The translations under genes were made by a program, and so were the position numbers. Below, piece by piece: positions 36,953-45,601 of a stretch of DNA of 64,000 bases; within the stretch, counting starts at the first letter, position 1, and every line of letters begins with the position of its first letter. The notes beneath the pieces are model-generated. The model was not told where the DNA came from, made no database searches, and worked only from the letters and a program-made list of their open reading frames with translations. The stretch is from positions 620,001 through 684,000 of the forward strand of contig JADJOM010000001.1 in the NCBI GenBank assembly GCA_016713785.1, written 5' to 3'. The DNA is from Gemmatimonadota bacterium (GTDB taxonomy: Bacteria > Gemmatimonadota > Gemmatimonadetes > Gemmatimonadales > GWC2-71-9).

Positions 36953-38190
36953 GCGTCCTCCGTCTCGGGCACCGGCCCGCCCAGCCCTGTCCAGCGGCCG
37001 GCCAGCTGCTCCAGGTACCCCTCGTAGTTGCGGCGCAGCTCGCGGAGCGAGTCGCCGCCGAATTTCTCCAGCATCGCGTCGGCCAGCACCCAGGCGGTCA
37101 GCGCCTCGGCGATCACGCCCATGGCCGGCACCGCGGTCACGTCGGAGCGCTCCGCCTGCGCCTTGGCGGGCAGGCCGGTGCGCAGATCGATCGTGGGCAG
37201 CGGCGACATCAGCGTGGCGATCGGCTTCATCCCTACCCGGATGACGAGCGGCTCCCCCGTGGTGATACCCCCCTCGAGCCCGCCCGCGTTGTTGCCCCGG
37301 CGCCGGTAGCCGCCGCGCAGCGCGGGGGCGGGCGCGGGCCGGCCCGGCGTGGCCACCGCCTCGATGGGATCGTGCACCTCGGAACCGGGGCGGCGCGCCG
37401 CCTCGAAGCCCATGCCGATCTCCACCGCCTTCACCGCCGGGATGGACATCAGGATCCCGGCCAGGCGGCCGTCGAGCTTGCGGTCCCAGTGCACGTGGCT
37501 GCCGAGCCCCGCGGGGAGGCCGCGCGCCACCACCTCGCACTCGCCGCCCAGGGTGTCGCCGTCCTTCCGGGCGCGGTCGATCCGGGCGATGATCTCGGCG
37601 TCCTGGGCCGGGTCGAGCACCCGTACCTCAGAGCGGTCGGCGGCGGCGTTGAGGGGCCAGGGGAGCTCGGCCGGCGCGCGGGCGGCGATGCCGCCGAGCG
37701 ACACCACGTGGCTGCCCACGTCCACCCCGAACTCGTCGAGCAGCCGCCGCGCCAGCGCCCCAGCGGCCACCCGCGCGGTGGTCTCGCGCGCGCTGGCGCG
37801 CTCCAGGATGTCGCGGGCGTCGCCGCGGTCGTACTTCATCACCCCGACCAGGTCGGCGTGGCCGGGCCGGGGGCGGTTGAGGCGGCGCCGGCGCTCCTCG
37901 CCCGGCGTGCCCTCCGCGGCCATGATCGCTTCCCAGTTGGCCCAGTCGCGGTTGTGGACCACCATCGCCACGGGGGAGCCCAGGGTCTCGCCCGCGCGCA
38001 CGCCGGCGAGCCACTCGATGCGGTCCTTCTCGATCTTCATCCGGGCGCCCCGCCCGTAGCCGCTCATCCGGCGGGCCAGGTCGTGGTCCACCTGCGCCGC
38101 CGTCACCGGCAGCCCGGCCGGCAGCCCCTCCACGATGGTGACCAGGGCCTTGCCGTGCGACTCGCCTGCGGTCAGGAAGCGTAACGCCAT
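36949..38190 (-). CDS. aroC: Chorismate synthase
   Basis: 413 residues from the ATG at 38190. All family signatures are visible: GESHGKALVTIVEGLPAG, the first Arg-rich RMSGYGRGARM, RPRPGHADL, ASARETTARVAAGA and GNNAGGLEGGITTGEP. It forms chorismate from EPSP with reduced FMN. Two extra loops (for example RRPGSEVHDPIEAVATPG) make it longer than the 360-residue norm. Placement between the pilus operon and aroK recalls the pilMNOPQ-aroK order of gamma-proteobacteria. Confidence 0.95.
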   Translation of the reverse strand: MALRFLTAGESHGKALVTIVEGLPAGLPVTAAQVDHDLARRMSGYGRGARMKIEKDRIEWLAGVRAGETLGSPVAMVVHNRDWANWEAIMAAEGTPGEERRRRLNRPRPGHADLVGVMKYDRGDARDILERASARETTARVAAGALARRLLDEFGVDVGSHVVSLGGIAARAPAELPWPLNAAADRSEVRVLDPAQDAEIIARIDRARKDGDTLGGECEVVARGLPAGLGSHVHWDRKLDGRLAGILMSIPAVKAVEIGMGFEAARRPGSEVHDPIEAVATPGRPAPAPALRGGYRRRGNNAGGLEGGITTGEPLVIRVGMKPIATLMSPLPTIDLRTGLPAKAQAERSDVTAVPAMGVIAEALTAWVLADAMLEKFGGDSLRELRRNYEGYLEQLAGRWTGLGGPVPETEDA

Positions 38191-38280
38191 GGAATCTCGG
38201 CCACCTGCGGGGTCGGTGTGGCGGGCCCCGGGGTCCGCCACCGGTGGCGGACCGCGCGAGCCCTCTCCCTATAATAGCGA

Positions 38281-38301
38281 AGCCCGACCGGCGGTCGGGC
38301 T
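38281..38301 (-). terminator. Hairpin terminator after pilQ
   Basis: Nine-bp stem (AGCCCGACC at 38281-38289 and its complement at 38293-38301) with a 3-base loop, 29 bases past the pilQ stop. On the minus strand it is followed by TTCGCTATTATAG, only partly T-rich. The TATTAT there could also be a -10 box for aroC. Confidence 0.55.
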
Positions 38302-38329
38302 CGCGTGTGCCTGTCCGGCCCGCCGCGCC

Positions 38330-40096
38330 TTACTGCGCGCCGTCGTCGACGATGCGCGGGGTGACCAGGATGATGAGGTCCTGGCGCTGTTCCTGGGTGT
38401 TGCTGAAGCCGAACAGCTTGCCCACCACCGGCAGGTCCACCAGCAGCGGGATGCCGTTGCGGGTCTTGCTGATCGAGGTCACCGTCAGGCCGCCGATCAC
38501 CGCGGTCTCGCCGTCGGCCACCAGCAGCTGGTTCTTGGCGTTCTGCTTCTGGATGGTGAAGCCCAGGTCGGCCTGGGAGAGCAGCCGGATGGCGGAGCGC
38601 TCCGCCTCGATCTGCATGAGCACCTGGCGGTTGTTGGTCACGTGCGGGGTGACCTTGAGCTGGATACCCGTCTCCTTGAACTGCACCGTGGCCTTGGGCT
38701 GGCTCGACCCGGTGCCGCCCTGGGCGCCGAAGTCGATGATCCGGACCGGGATGTCCTCGCCCACCTTGATGATGGCTTCGCGGTTGTCGAGGGTGGTGAT
38801 GGTCGGCTCCGCCTGCACGTCGGCCAGGTCCACGCTCTGCAGCGCCTGCAGGAAGGTGGTGAACATGAACCCGCCGGCCGAGGTCTGCAGGATCAGGTTC
38901 AGCGCCGGCTGGGTGATGACCGCCTCGGCGTTGGCGATGGCGCCCACGCCGTCGCCGCCGAAGGAGATCACGTCGGACTCGAAGGGATCGCCGCTGCCCG
39001 GGTCGATGCGCGGGTTGAGCCGGTTGAAGATCGGGCCGTCGCCGGCGTTGGCCGCCCCGAAGTCGTACTGCAGGCCCAGCGCCTCGATGTTGGTCCGGTT
39101 GACGAAGATGATCTTCGACTGGATCGAGACCTGCGGCGTGCGGATGTCGAGGTTCTTGATGAAGTCCTGCACCTCGATCATGCGGCTCTTGGTCTCGGTG
39201 ACGATCAGCGAGTTGGTGGTGGTGTCCGACACCACCGACCCGCGCTTGGTCAGGATCGACTTGACGCTCGGCAGCACCTGGCCGGCGCTGGCGTAGTTGA
39301 CCGGGATCATCCGCGTGGTGAGCGGCTCGGTCGAGTCGAGCGAGGCCAGCGCCTGCGGGGTGTCCACCCGGATGATGCCGCCGGCCAGCTCGATGGCCTG
39401 CAGCCCCTGGGTGGCCAGCACCGCGGCGAACGCCTCGGTCCAGGGCTGGTTCTTGATCTCGGCGGTGACCTCACCGGTCACGGCCTTGCCCAGCACGATG
39501 GTGCGGCCCGAGAAGGCGGCGAAGCCCGCCACCACGTCGGCGATGCTGGCGCGGTCCCAGGTCACGGTGATGCGCGGGGCCGGCGCGGCCACGCTGGCCG
39601 GCATCGGCTCGGCCGGCGGCGTGACCTCGGGCGCCCGCGCCGTGGCCGGCGCGACCGGCGGCTCGAGGTCGGCCGGGGCGGTGCTCGACCAGGCCAGGAA
39701 GCCCTGGTCCGCGCCGAAGCTCACCCGGATGGCGTCGCCCGCCTGCTCCAGCCGGTAGTCGCGGCTGCGATCGAGGTAGATCGCCACCCGGACCACGTCG
39801 GGGCGGAACTGGCTGTAGCGCACGTCCTTGATGCCGCCGCGCTGGATGCCGTCGTAGGCGGTGCCGTTCTTGAGCCGGGCGCCGACGATGTCGACCACCA
39901 GCCGGTCGGGCTCGCGCAGCACGAAGTCCTTGACCTGGACCGCGCCACTGATGGCGATGACGAGCTCGGCGTGGCCCGGCGTCGGGATCACGCTGACCGC
40001 CGTGACTTCCGACCCGGCGACCTTGTCGTCGGCGGCGAGCGGGGCCGCCGCAAGGAGGCACGCGGCCCCCACGGCGAACAGGGACTTGAACGTCAT
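38330..40096 (-). CDS. pilQ: Type IV pilus secretin PilQ
   Basis: 588 residues with a signal peptide (TFKSLFAVGAACLLAAAPLAA). An AMIN domain for peptidoglycan binding (about 30-130) is followed by an STN/N0 domain (about 185-265), an N1 secretin domain and the secretin core with VPVRIIDFG, LKVTPHVTNNRQVLM and the C-terminal GIPLLVDLPVVGKLFGF. It forms the outer-membrane pore through which pili pass. The start ATG overlaps the pilP stop by 4 bases. It is shorter than typical PilQ because it has one AMIN domain. Confidence 0.93.
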   Translation of the reverse strand: MTFKSLFAVGAACLLAAAPLAADDKVAGSEVTAVSVIPTPGHAELVIAISGAVQVKDFVLREPDRLVVDIVGARLKNGTAYDGIQRGGIKDVRYSQFRPDVVRVAIYLDRSRDYRLEQAGDAIRVSFGADQGFLAWSSTAPADLEPPVAPATARAPEVTPPAEPMPASVAAPAPRITVTWDRASIADVVAGFAAFSGRTIVLGKAVTGEVTAEIKNQPWTEAFAAVLATQGLQAIELAGGIIRVDTPQALASLDSTEPLTTRMIPVNYASAGQVLPSVKSILTKRGSVVSDTTTNSLIVTETKSRMIEVQDFIKNLDIRTPQVSIQSKIIFVNRTNIEALGLQYDFGAANAGDGPIFNRLNPRIDPGSGDPFESDVISFGGDGVGAIANAEAVITQPALNLILQTSAGGFMFTTFLQALQSVDLADVQAEPTITTLDNREAIIKVGEDIPVRIIDFGAQGGTGSSQPKATVQFKETGIQLKVTPHVTNNRQVLMQIEAERSAIRLLSQADLGFTIQKQNAKNQLLVADGETAVIGGLTVTSISKTRNGIPLLVDLPVVGKLFGFSNTQEQRQDLIILVTPRIVDDGAQ

Positions 40097-41103
40097 GGGG
40101 TCTGCTCCTCCCTCTTGCGCAGCGACAGCGTTTCCTGCCGCTCGAATCCGATGTCTTCTACCGTGAATACCACGTCCGCCTGACGGATCTGCGCCACCTT
40201 GAGGCGGCCGAGCCGGTCACCGACCCGCAGTTTGTACCGCTTCTGGTTGGTCTTGTCCCGCAGCACCGCCACGCTGTTGCTCGCCCGGCGCAGGTCGAGG
40301 TACACCCCGACCAGCAGCAGGTCGTTGAACTCCGGGCCCACCTTGTCCTCGGTGATGAGCGAGGCGAAGGGGTCCCGGGCGCCACCGGCGTAGGTGAAGG
40401 TCTCCCGCAGCACTTCGGTCTCGCGCGCGATCCGGATGGAATCGGCCCGGACGCTGTCGCGCTGCGCCTTGGTGATCGAGTCCTGCCGCTGCCGCTCGGC
40501 CAGCTGGCGCAGGCTGTCGGCCTTGGCCCGCTCCCGCGCCTGGCGGATGGAGTCCTGCCGCAGCACCTGCAGCTGCTGGGGCGTGAGCGTCGGCTTCACC
40601 GGGGTCTGCGGCGCGGGCGCCGCGGCCGGGGTGGTGCGGCGGCGGGCCGCCGCGGTCGTGGTCGGCTTGGCCGGCGCCTCGACCTTGGTGGTATCCGGCC
40701 GGGCGGCCTGCGCCGTGGTCGTGGGCTTCTTCCCGGTGTCGGCCCTGGCGGTCTGCGGCGTCGCGGCCGGCTTGGCCGAATCCGGCTTGGCCGCCACCGC
40801 GGGGGCGGCCGGCGGGTTGCCGCAGGCCTTGAGCACCTCGGGCGGCAGCATGCCTGCGGGCGCCGGCGCCGGCTTCTTGCCGCGGGCGGCCTTGGCCAGC
40901 GCGGCGTTCACGGAGTCGGAGCAGGTCTTGAAGCGCGCCCGCACGACGGAGTCCTGCGTCGCGGCGCGGCGCACGCTGTCGCGCTTGGCCCGGATGGCCG
41001 CGAGATCGACCGCCTCGGGGGCCGCGTCCTTCTTGCCGCCGCAGGCGGCCAGCCCGACGAGGAGGCCCGCCAGCACGGCCCGGGTGAGCGGGTTAGGTGC
41101 CAC
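40093..41103 (-). CDS. pilP: Pilus assembly lipoprotein PilP
   Basis: 336 residues from a GTG at 41103. The lipobox is LAACG near residue 21, giving an inner-membrane lipoprotein. The middle (about 70-170) is a Pro/Ala/Thr-rich linker, then comes a charged helix (RQDSIRQARERAKADSLRQL) and the PilP beta-domain at the end (RDPFASLI, LLLVGVYLD, YKLRVGDRLGRLKVAQI). It links the PilN/PilO complex to the secretin. The linker and helix make it about twice the usual length of PilP. Confidence 0.88.
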   Translation of the reverse strand: MAPNPLTRAVLAGLLVGLAACGGKKDAAPEAVDLAAIRAKRDSVRRAATQDSVVRARFKTCSDSVNAALAKAARGKKPAPAPAGMLPPEVLKACGNPPAAPAVAAKPDSAKPAATPQTARADTGKKPTTTAQAARPDTTKVEAPAKPTTTAAARRRTTPAAAPAPQTPVKPTLTPQQLQVLRQDSIRQARERAKADSLRQLAERQRQDSITKAQRDSVRADSIRIARETEVLRETFTYAGGARDPFASLITEDKVGPEFNDLLLVGVYLDLRRASNSVAVLRDKTNQKRYKLRVGDRLGRLKVAQIRQADVVFTVEDIGFERQETLSLRKREEQTP

Positions 41104-41725
41104 TGGACGGTCCCTCCGGAGTCCCGGTCTTCACGAACGTGCGGATCTGGAACCGCGCCTCGAGCAGCGCGCCCGAGCTGTCGCCCAGGGCCCGGGCCCG
41201 CGCCAGGTCGGCGGTGCCCAGCGTGAGGTCCACCGGCACGATGATGCGCTGCAGGCTCGCCACGTCGGACAGGAACTCGCCCAGCTGGTCGTAGCGGCCG
41301 ATCACGGAATACTGGTACTTGAAGGTCTCGAACGGCGCGGGCCCGGGCTCCACCGGCAGCGGCTGGAACTGCGCCACCTGCACCCCGCGGATCTTGGCGC
41401 GGGTGGAGATCTCGTCCATGAGGTTGGCCACCTCGTTGCGGTCCGGCACCAGCCGGCGCATCAGCTCGAGGCTGGTGCGGTAGCCGTCCAGCCGCCGCCG
41501 CAGGTCCTCGACGCTGCCCGAGGCGAGCAGCTTCTTGGCGCTGTCGGTGAGCGCGGTGAGGGAGTCGATGGTCTTCTGCCGCGCGACGATGCTGTCCTTG
41601 GTCTGCTGCACCCCGCGCAGCCCGAGGCTGTCGAGGACGGTGCCGGTGTAGCCGAGGTAGCCCACCACGACCGCGATGAGGACGAGCAGGATCGGGACCT
41701 GCTTTTCCTGGGAGAGGGCGGCCAT
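41093..41725 (-). CDS. pilO: Pilus assembly protein PilO
   Basis: 210 residues. One N-terminal membrane helix (VPILLVLIAVVVGYLGY), a coiled coil (about 40-100) and a ferredoxin-like C-terminal domain with FKYQYSVIGRYDQLGEFLSDVA, the PilO signature. It pairs with PilN in the inner-membrane alignment complex. It overlaps pilP by 11 bases and follows pilN by 3 bases. Confidence 0.88.
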   Translation of the reverse strand: MAALSQEKQVPILLVLIAVVVGYLGYTGTVLDSLGLRGVQQTKDSIVARQKTIDSLTALTDSAKKLLASGSVEDLRRRLDGYRTSLELMRRLVPDRNEVANLMDEISTRAKIRGVQVAQFQPLPVEPGPAPFETFKYQYSVIGRYDQLGEFLSDVASLQRIIVPVDLTLGTADLARARALGDSSGALLEARFQIRTFVKTGTPEGPSSGT

Positions 41726-41728
41726 GGC

Positions 41729-42409
41729 TTACCTCACCGACTGGCTGAGGGGCACCGTGCGGATGTACGCCGAATCCGCCCGCTGGAACGAGGCCGTGAT
41801 GGTGAACTGGGTCACCGGCCGTTCCTTTTCCACGATGGTCTTCGCTTCCATGGGCGTGACGTCCGTGAGCCACGGCGACGCCTCGAGCTGGCGCAGGAAG
41901 CGGGTGTAGGCCTGCAGGTCCATGGTCCGGCCCTCGAGGCGGAAGCGCATCGGCGGGGCCACCGTGTCGGCGGTGTCGGCCACCACCGGGGCCGCCTGCG
42001 TGGCCATGGTCGTCAGCCAGGTGTAGGGCGGCAGCGCCTTGGCCACTTCATCGAGCACGTGAGACCAGACGTAGCGGTCGCCGTCCACCCCGCGGATGGT
42101 CGCGATCTGGGACAGCAGCGAGTCCCGGATGTTCTCGGCCCGCCGCTTCTGCTTGAGCAGGTTGTCGAAGCGCTTCTGCTCGTCGCGCGCCTGCTCCAGC
42201 CGGGGCGCGAGGGCGTTGTACTTGGCGCTGGTCGAGAGGAACGACCAGCCGAGGAAGGCCGCCACCGCGATGCACGCGGCGATGGAGCCGACCAGGAACG
42301 GGTCCTTGACCTTGCTCCCGAACGCCTTGAGGCGGTCGAGGTACTGTTTCGGTCCGCCACCAGCGGCCTTGCGCTTCTGGCCGGGTCGGAGATTGACCGT
42401 GATCATCAT
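41729..42409 (-). CDS. pilN: Pilus assembly protein PilN
   Basis: 226 residues. The short cytoplasmic N-terminus carries the PilM-binding motif (ITVNLRPGQ), close to the conserved INLLP type. One membrane helix (FLVGSIAACIAVAAFLGWSF), a coiled coil and a C-terminal domain (LEGRTMDLQAYTRFLRQLEAS) follow. It is two residues longer at the start if the first of two Met codons is used. It belongs to pilMNOPQ. Confidence 0.87.
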   Translation of the reverse strand: MMITVNLRPGQKRKAAGGGPKQYLDRLKAFGSKVKDPFLVGSIAACIAVAAFLGWSFLSTSAKYNALAPRLEQARDEQKRFDNLLKQKRRAENIRDSLLSQIATIRGVDGDRYVWSHVLDEVAKALPPYTWLTTMATQAAPVVADTADTVAPPMRFRLEGRTMDLQAYTRFLRQLEASPWLTDVTPMEAKTIVEKERPVTQFTITASFQRADSAYIRTVPLSQSVR

Positions 42410-42434
42410 GGGTTTCGGTCTCCGGGCGTCGGGC

Positions 42435-43478
42435 TCAGGCGGCGCTGCGCAGCGCGAGGCCGATGGGGAGCATGAGCAGCGGGGAGACTTCGTCCATGTT
42501 CATCGTGGAGAAGACGCCCTCGGCGACGCTCAGGCGGGCCAGCGGGTTGGCGAGCTCCACCGGCAGCCGCAGCCGGTCGGCCAGCACCTTGTTGAGGCCC
42601 GGGATGCGCCCGCCACCGCCGGTGAGCCACAGCCGGCTGATCCCGCCCGCCGACCGGCTGGCCGACTGGAGGAACGCCGCCGCGCGCTCGATGCCGACCG
42701 CGAGCTCCTCGCCCCGGGTCTCGAGGAACGGATCCAGGATCTCGTTCCGCTCGAAGCCCTGCAGCAGCTGGTCGGCCTCCTCGGCCGACAGCCCCCGCTC
42801 CCGCTGGATATCCTCGCGGAACCGCCGGGTGCCCACCGGCAGGTCGCGGGTGAGGACGGGGATGCCGTCCTCCAGGATGTTGATGTTGGTCATCTCGTGG
42901 CCGATGTTCACCAGCCCGACGACGCCCCGCATCTCGTCCGGGTAGTTGATCTCGAAGGCGTTGTGCAGCGCGAAGGCGTCCACGTCGATGATGCTCGCCG
43001 TGAGGCCGGCCTCCGCCAGCAGCGCCACCTTGTTCTCGACCAGCTCGCGCTTGGCCGCCACCAGCAGGACCGTCATCTGGAGCCCCTCGCCCTCGGGGTC
43101 CAGGATCTGGAAGTCGAGCTCCACGTTCTCCATGTCGAAGGGCACGTGCTGCTCGGCCTCCCAGCGGATCACCTCGCGGGCGTCCGCCTCCTTCATCCGG
43201 TCCATCTGGATCTTCTTGATGATCACGTCCCGGCCGCCCACGGCGATGACCACCTGCTTGGTCTTCACCCCGGCCGACGCCAGGAGCCCCTTGATCGCGT
43301 CCGCCACGATCCCGGGGTCCATGATCTCGCCTTCCACGATCGCGTCGTCGACGACACTCGTGTAGGCCACCTTGGACAGCACCGGGTCGCCGGCGCCGTG
43401 GGTGACGGCGACCAGCTTGATGAGCCCGGACCCGATGTCCAAGGCAACAGTTGTCTTGCTACGGCTGAAGAGGCCCAT
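42435..43478 (-). CDS. pilM: Pilus assembly ATPase-like protein PilM
   Basis: 347 residues with the actin/FtsA-like fold: VALDIGSGLIKLVAV at the start, WEAEQHVPFDMENVELDFQI, VNIGHEMTNINIL and LTGGGGRIPGLNKVLADRL. It binds nucleotide and the PilN N-terminus on the cytoplasmic side of the inner membrane. It is the first gene of pilMNOPQ and has a promoter about 45 bases upstream (43523-43551). Confidence 0.93.
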   Translation of the reverse strand: MGLFSRSKTTVALDIGSGLIKLVAVTHGAGDPVLSKVAYTSVVDDAIVEGEIMDPGIVADAIKGLLASAGVKTKQVVIAVGGRDVIIKKIQMDRMKEADAREVIRWEAEQHVPFDMENVELDFQILDPEGEGLQMTVLLVAAKRELVENKVALLAEAGLTASIIDVDAFALHNAFEINYPDEMRGVVGLVNIGHEMTNINILEDGIPVLTRDLPVGTRRFREDIQRERGLSAEEADQLLQGFERNEILDPFLETRGEELAVGIERAAAFLQSASRSAGGISRLWLTGGGGRIPGLNKVLADRLRLPVELANPLARLSVAEGVFSTMNMDEVSPLLMLPIGLALRSAA

Positions 43479-43522
43479 GTAGACCCAACCGTGCTGGTTC
43501 TGGAACTGGGGAGTGGAAGGCT

Positions 43523-43551
43523 ACGCTACAAGCCGTCCGGCTTTTTGTCAA
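43523..43551 (-). promoter_or_regulatory. Sigma-70-type promoter for pilMNOPQ
   Basis: On the minus strand TTGACA (43551-43546) is followed after exactly 17 bases by TAGCGT (43528-43523), a three-of-six match to the -10 box. The predicted start of transcription is near 43515, about 37 bases before the pilM ATG. It has no sigma-54 element, in contrast to the pilA genes. Confidence 0.5.
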
Positions 43552-43810
43552 GCTCCCAATCTGCTTGAGGTGCGGCTAAACAAGCCATTGGAAGATTGCG
43601 ACTTATCTCACCATTCATCACAGAACGCTTGAAGTATGGCAAGCCACATCCCACGGTAAAGCACACCTTGTACCGCCCCAACCAACGAGTATCGGCCCCA
43701 CCTCAGTGACGCTTGAGGCATGAGGCCATAAAGCATTGCCAATCAAAGCTTTAATTACCACGACCAGGCCGGTGAATGCCCCGCGCCAGGACGCGCCTGG
43801 CGAAAACACG

Positions 43811-43842
43811 ACGGCGGGCGACCCGTGTGGATCGCCCGCCGT
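43811..43842 (-). terminator. Terminator after pilA copy 1
   Basis: Eleven-bp perfect stem (ACGGCGGGCGA at 43811-43821, complement at 43832-43842) with a 10-base loop, 18 bases past the stop codon. On the minus strand it is followed by CGTGTTTTCG, a short T run. Confidence 0.65.
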
Positions 43843-43860
43843 CTTGTCATCCTGCGAGGC

Positions 43861-44286
43861 TTACCAGCAGCCGGGCGAGCCTTCCTGGGTCACCGCGGCG
43901 TTCGGCGCATTCGCGGCCGGGCCGGTGTAGATGCCGCAGGTCGCGGGGCTGCCGGTCACGGCCGGGTTGGTCATCGTGGCCTTCCAGCCGGCGGCGTTGA
44001 CGTAGGTCAGCGCCAGCACGTTACCGGTCGACGGAGTGAAGGTCACCTTGCCCGCGCCGCCGGTGCCGTTGGTCTGCGCGGCCGCGGTGGTGGCGCCGGC
44101 GTAGTCGTTGTTGTCCGAGAAGAAGGCTTCCTGCGCGGTCACCAGGTTCCGCAGGTCCGACTTCATGGAAGCGACGATCGCCTTCTGCTTGGTGTTGGCG
44201 AACTTCGGGATCGCGATCGCGGCCAGGATGCCGATGATCACCACCACGATCAGAAGCTCGATCAGGGTAAAGCCCTTGCGATTCAT
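43861..44286 (-). CDS. pilA: Type IVa major pilin, copy 1
   Basis: 141 residues from the ATG at 44286, with GGAGG 4 bases upstream. The class III signal MNRKG is cut before FTLIELLIVVVIIGILAAIA, and the mature protein keeps Glu5, needed for assembly. The globular part has ATTAAAQTNGTGG and a C-terminal disulphide loop (ATCG to PGCW). It differs from copy 2 (46909-47334) at only three positions: Asn for Asp, Tyr for Phe and Gly for Ala, all in the last 50 residues. It has its own sigma-54 promoter and terminator. Confidence 0.95.
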   Translation of the reverse strand: MNRKGFTLIELLIVVVIIGILAAIAIPKFANTKQKAIVASMKSDLRNLVTAQEAFFSDNNDYAGATTAAAQTNGTGGAGKVTFTPSTGNVLALTYVNAAGWKATMTNPAVTGSPATCGIYTGPAANAPNAAVTQEGSPGCW

Positions 44287-44359
44287 ACTGCCTCCAGAAG
44301 AATGGTCCTGTGGGTGCCGGGGCGGCCGCGGTTCGCGCTCACGTCGGGGGGCTTCGAAG

Positions 44360-44374
44360 GCAACCCATATGCCA
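44360..44374 (-). promoter_or_regulatory. Sigma-54 promoter of pilA copy 1
   Basis: On the minus strand: TGGCAT, five bases, TTGC, with the GG and GC doublets exactly 10 bases apart as in the -24/-12 consensus. Five of six and four of four box positions match. It lies about 75 bases upstream of the pilA ATG. Candidate activator-binding blocks lie further upstream at 44407-44416 and 44463-44477. Confidence 0.75.
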
Positions 44375-44512
44375 CGGCCAGCCAGCAAACATCAAGTGAT
44401 TCTACTGCAACAACTTACGCCGTTTTGCCGCGGTCAGGCACCGCAGGATGCCCGGCGGGCGCTGCCGGATTTTGCGGTAAACTCTTTCAGCCATCAGCAC
44501 TTGAATCCGGCA

Positions 44513-45601
44513 CTAGTGACCGAGAAACCAGCGGCCCGACCCTGCGATTGGACGCGCCGAATTCGTGCCCGACATCATCGCGGCACAAGCCGACCACATG
44601 AGCGACACACCGTCGCCAACCCGCACGCTGTCCAGCCCGATCACCTGCCCGGCCACCCGCACGCTGTCCCGCAACTCGAGCGGCCCCAGGGCGAGCACCA
44701 GGCCCACGAAGCGCAGCCCACCACCCAGGGTCAGTCGCCCCGCCCCGAGCAGGATCCCCTGGCCGACGCCACCCACCACCACCCCGCCGTCCGCAACCTC
44801 CACCACCGGGAACCACCCCCCGCATGGCCCCGCGGACGGCATGGGGTCACCCCAGTTCGTGAGCTGTGAGCGGTCGCAGCCGGCGCCGGCCGTCGCCGGC
44901 GCCGGGGAAAGCAGCCCGGCTGGCAGGCGATGGTCCGCGGACGCCCGCAGCGTGGCCACCGTGTGGGGGCCCAGCGGGTAGGTGGCCGCCGGGGCGACCG
45001 CGGAGTCCTGCAGCAGCGGCGGCGCCCCGGCGACGCATCCTCCCCCCGGGCAGTCGGCGGTGGCCAGGCGGCTCCGGACCCCGGGCTGGGGCGGAGCCGG
45101 CGGCGGACAGGCCGGGGCCCACGACGTCGCCGGCAGGGAGTCAATGCCCGACACCCGGACCGAATCGAGCAGCGTCACCGGCCCGAACGCCACCAGCGCC
45201 GCGGTGTCCGGGCTGGCCGCCCCCGCCAGGCGCACCAGCTGGCCGGCACTGCTCCGGGCCAGGATGCCGCCGTCGGCGGCGCGGCGTTCCGCGGTAGCGG
45301 CCAGCAGGAACCCCGCCTGGCCGGTGCGGGTGAGGGTGTCGGCGAGCGGTACCCCCGCCCACGCCGGGGGCGCGAGGGGTGCCGTGGCCCCGACCGCGAG
45401 CGTATCGGGGTGCACCTGAGCCCACTGGAACAGGTGCCATTCGATCGCGCCCCGCGCGGCCGCCTCGAGCCGGGCATGGTCCAGCGCGCGCGCGCCGGCG
45501 AGCACCCGCACCCGGCTGGCCACGAGCACCAGCCCTGCCAGCGCACCGAGCAGGGCCAGCAGGAGGAGCGCCACCGGAAGGGCGGCACCGCGGCGCCTCA
45601 T
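44513..45601 (-). CDS. PilX-like minor pilus protein
   Basis: 362 residues from the ATG at 45601, overlapping the upstream stop by 4 bases. It starts RRRGAALPVALLLLALLGALAGLVLVASRVRV, a Gly-Ala-Leu helix like the N-terminus of PilX/PilV-type proteins but without the standard FTLIE. The remainder is Gly/Ala/Pro-rich with several cysteines and DSVRV repeats (for example LLDSVRVSGID, ELRDSVRVAGQ, GLDSVRVGDG), which suggests a beta-helical or adhesin-like tip domain. It is the third gene of the minor prepilin set. The assignment rests on context and N-terminus. Confidence 0.6.
   Translation of the reverse strand: MRRRGAALPVALLLLALLGALAGLVLVASRVRVLAGARALDHARLEAAARGAIEWHLFQWAQVHPDTLAVGATAPLAPPAWAGVPLADTLTRTGQAGFLLAATAERRAADGGILARSSAGQLVRLAGAASPDTAALVAFGPVTLLDSVRVSGIDSLPATSWAPACPPPAPPQPGVRSRLATADCPGGGCVAGAPPLLQDSAVAPAATYPLGPHTVATLRASADHRLPAGLLSPAPATAGAGCDRSQLTNWGDPMPSAGPCGGWFPVVEVADGGVVVGGVGQGILLGAGRLTLGGGLRFVGLVLALGPLELRDSVRVAGQVIGLDSVRVGDGVSLMWSACAAMMSGTNSARPIAGSGRWFLGH

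Larger units (their letters stand above)
43479..43860. other. Non-coding gap between pilA and pilM (382 bases)
   Basis: This gap is poorer in GC than its surroundings. It holds the terminator of the downstream pilA copy (43811-43842) and the pilM promoter (43523-43551). The 260 bases between them contain no reading frame I can support and no clear hairpin or riboswitch; I see nothing more in it. Confidence 0.6.

Noticed and set aside
43618..43809. 63-codon minus-strand frame between pilA and pilM
   Set aside because: No ribosome site, no motif, and it overlaps the space between terminator and promoter.
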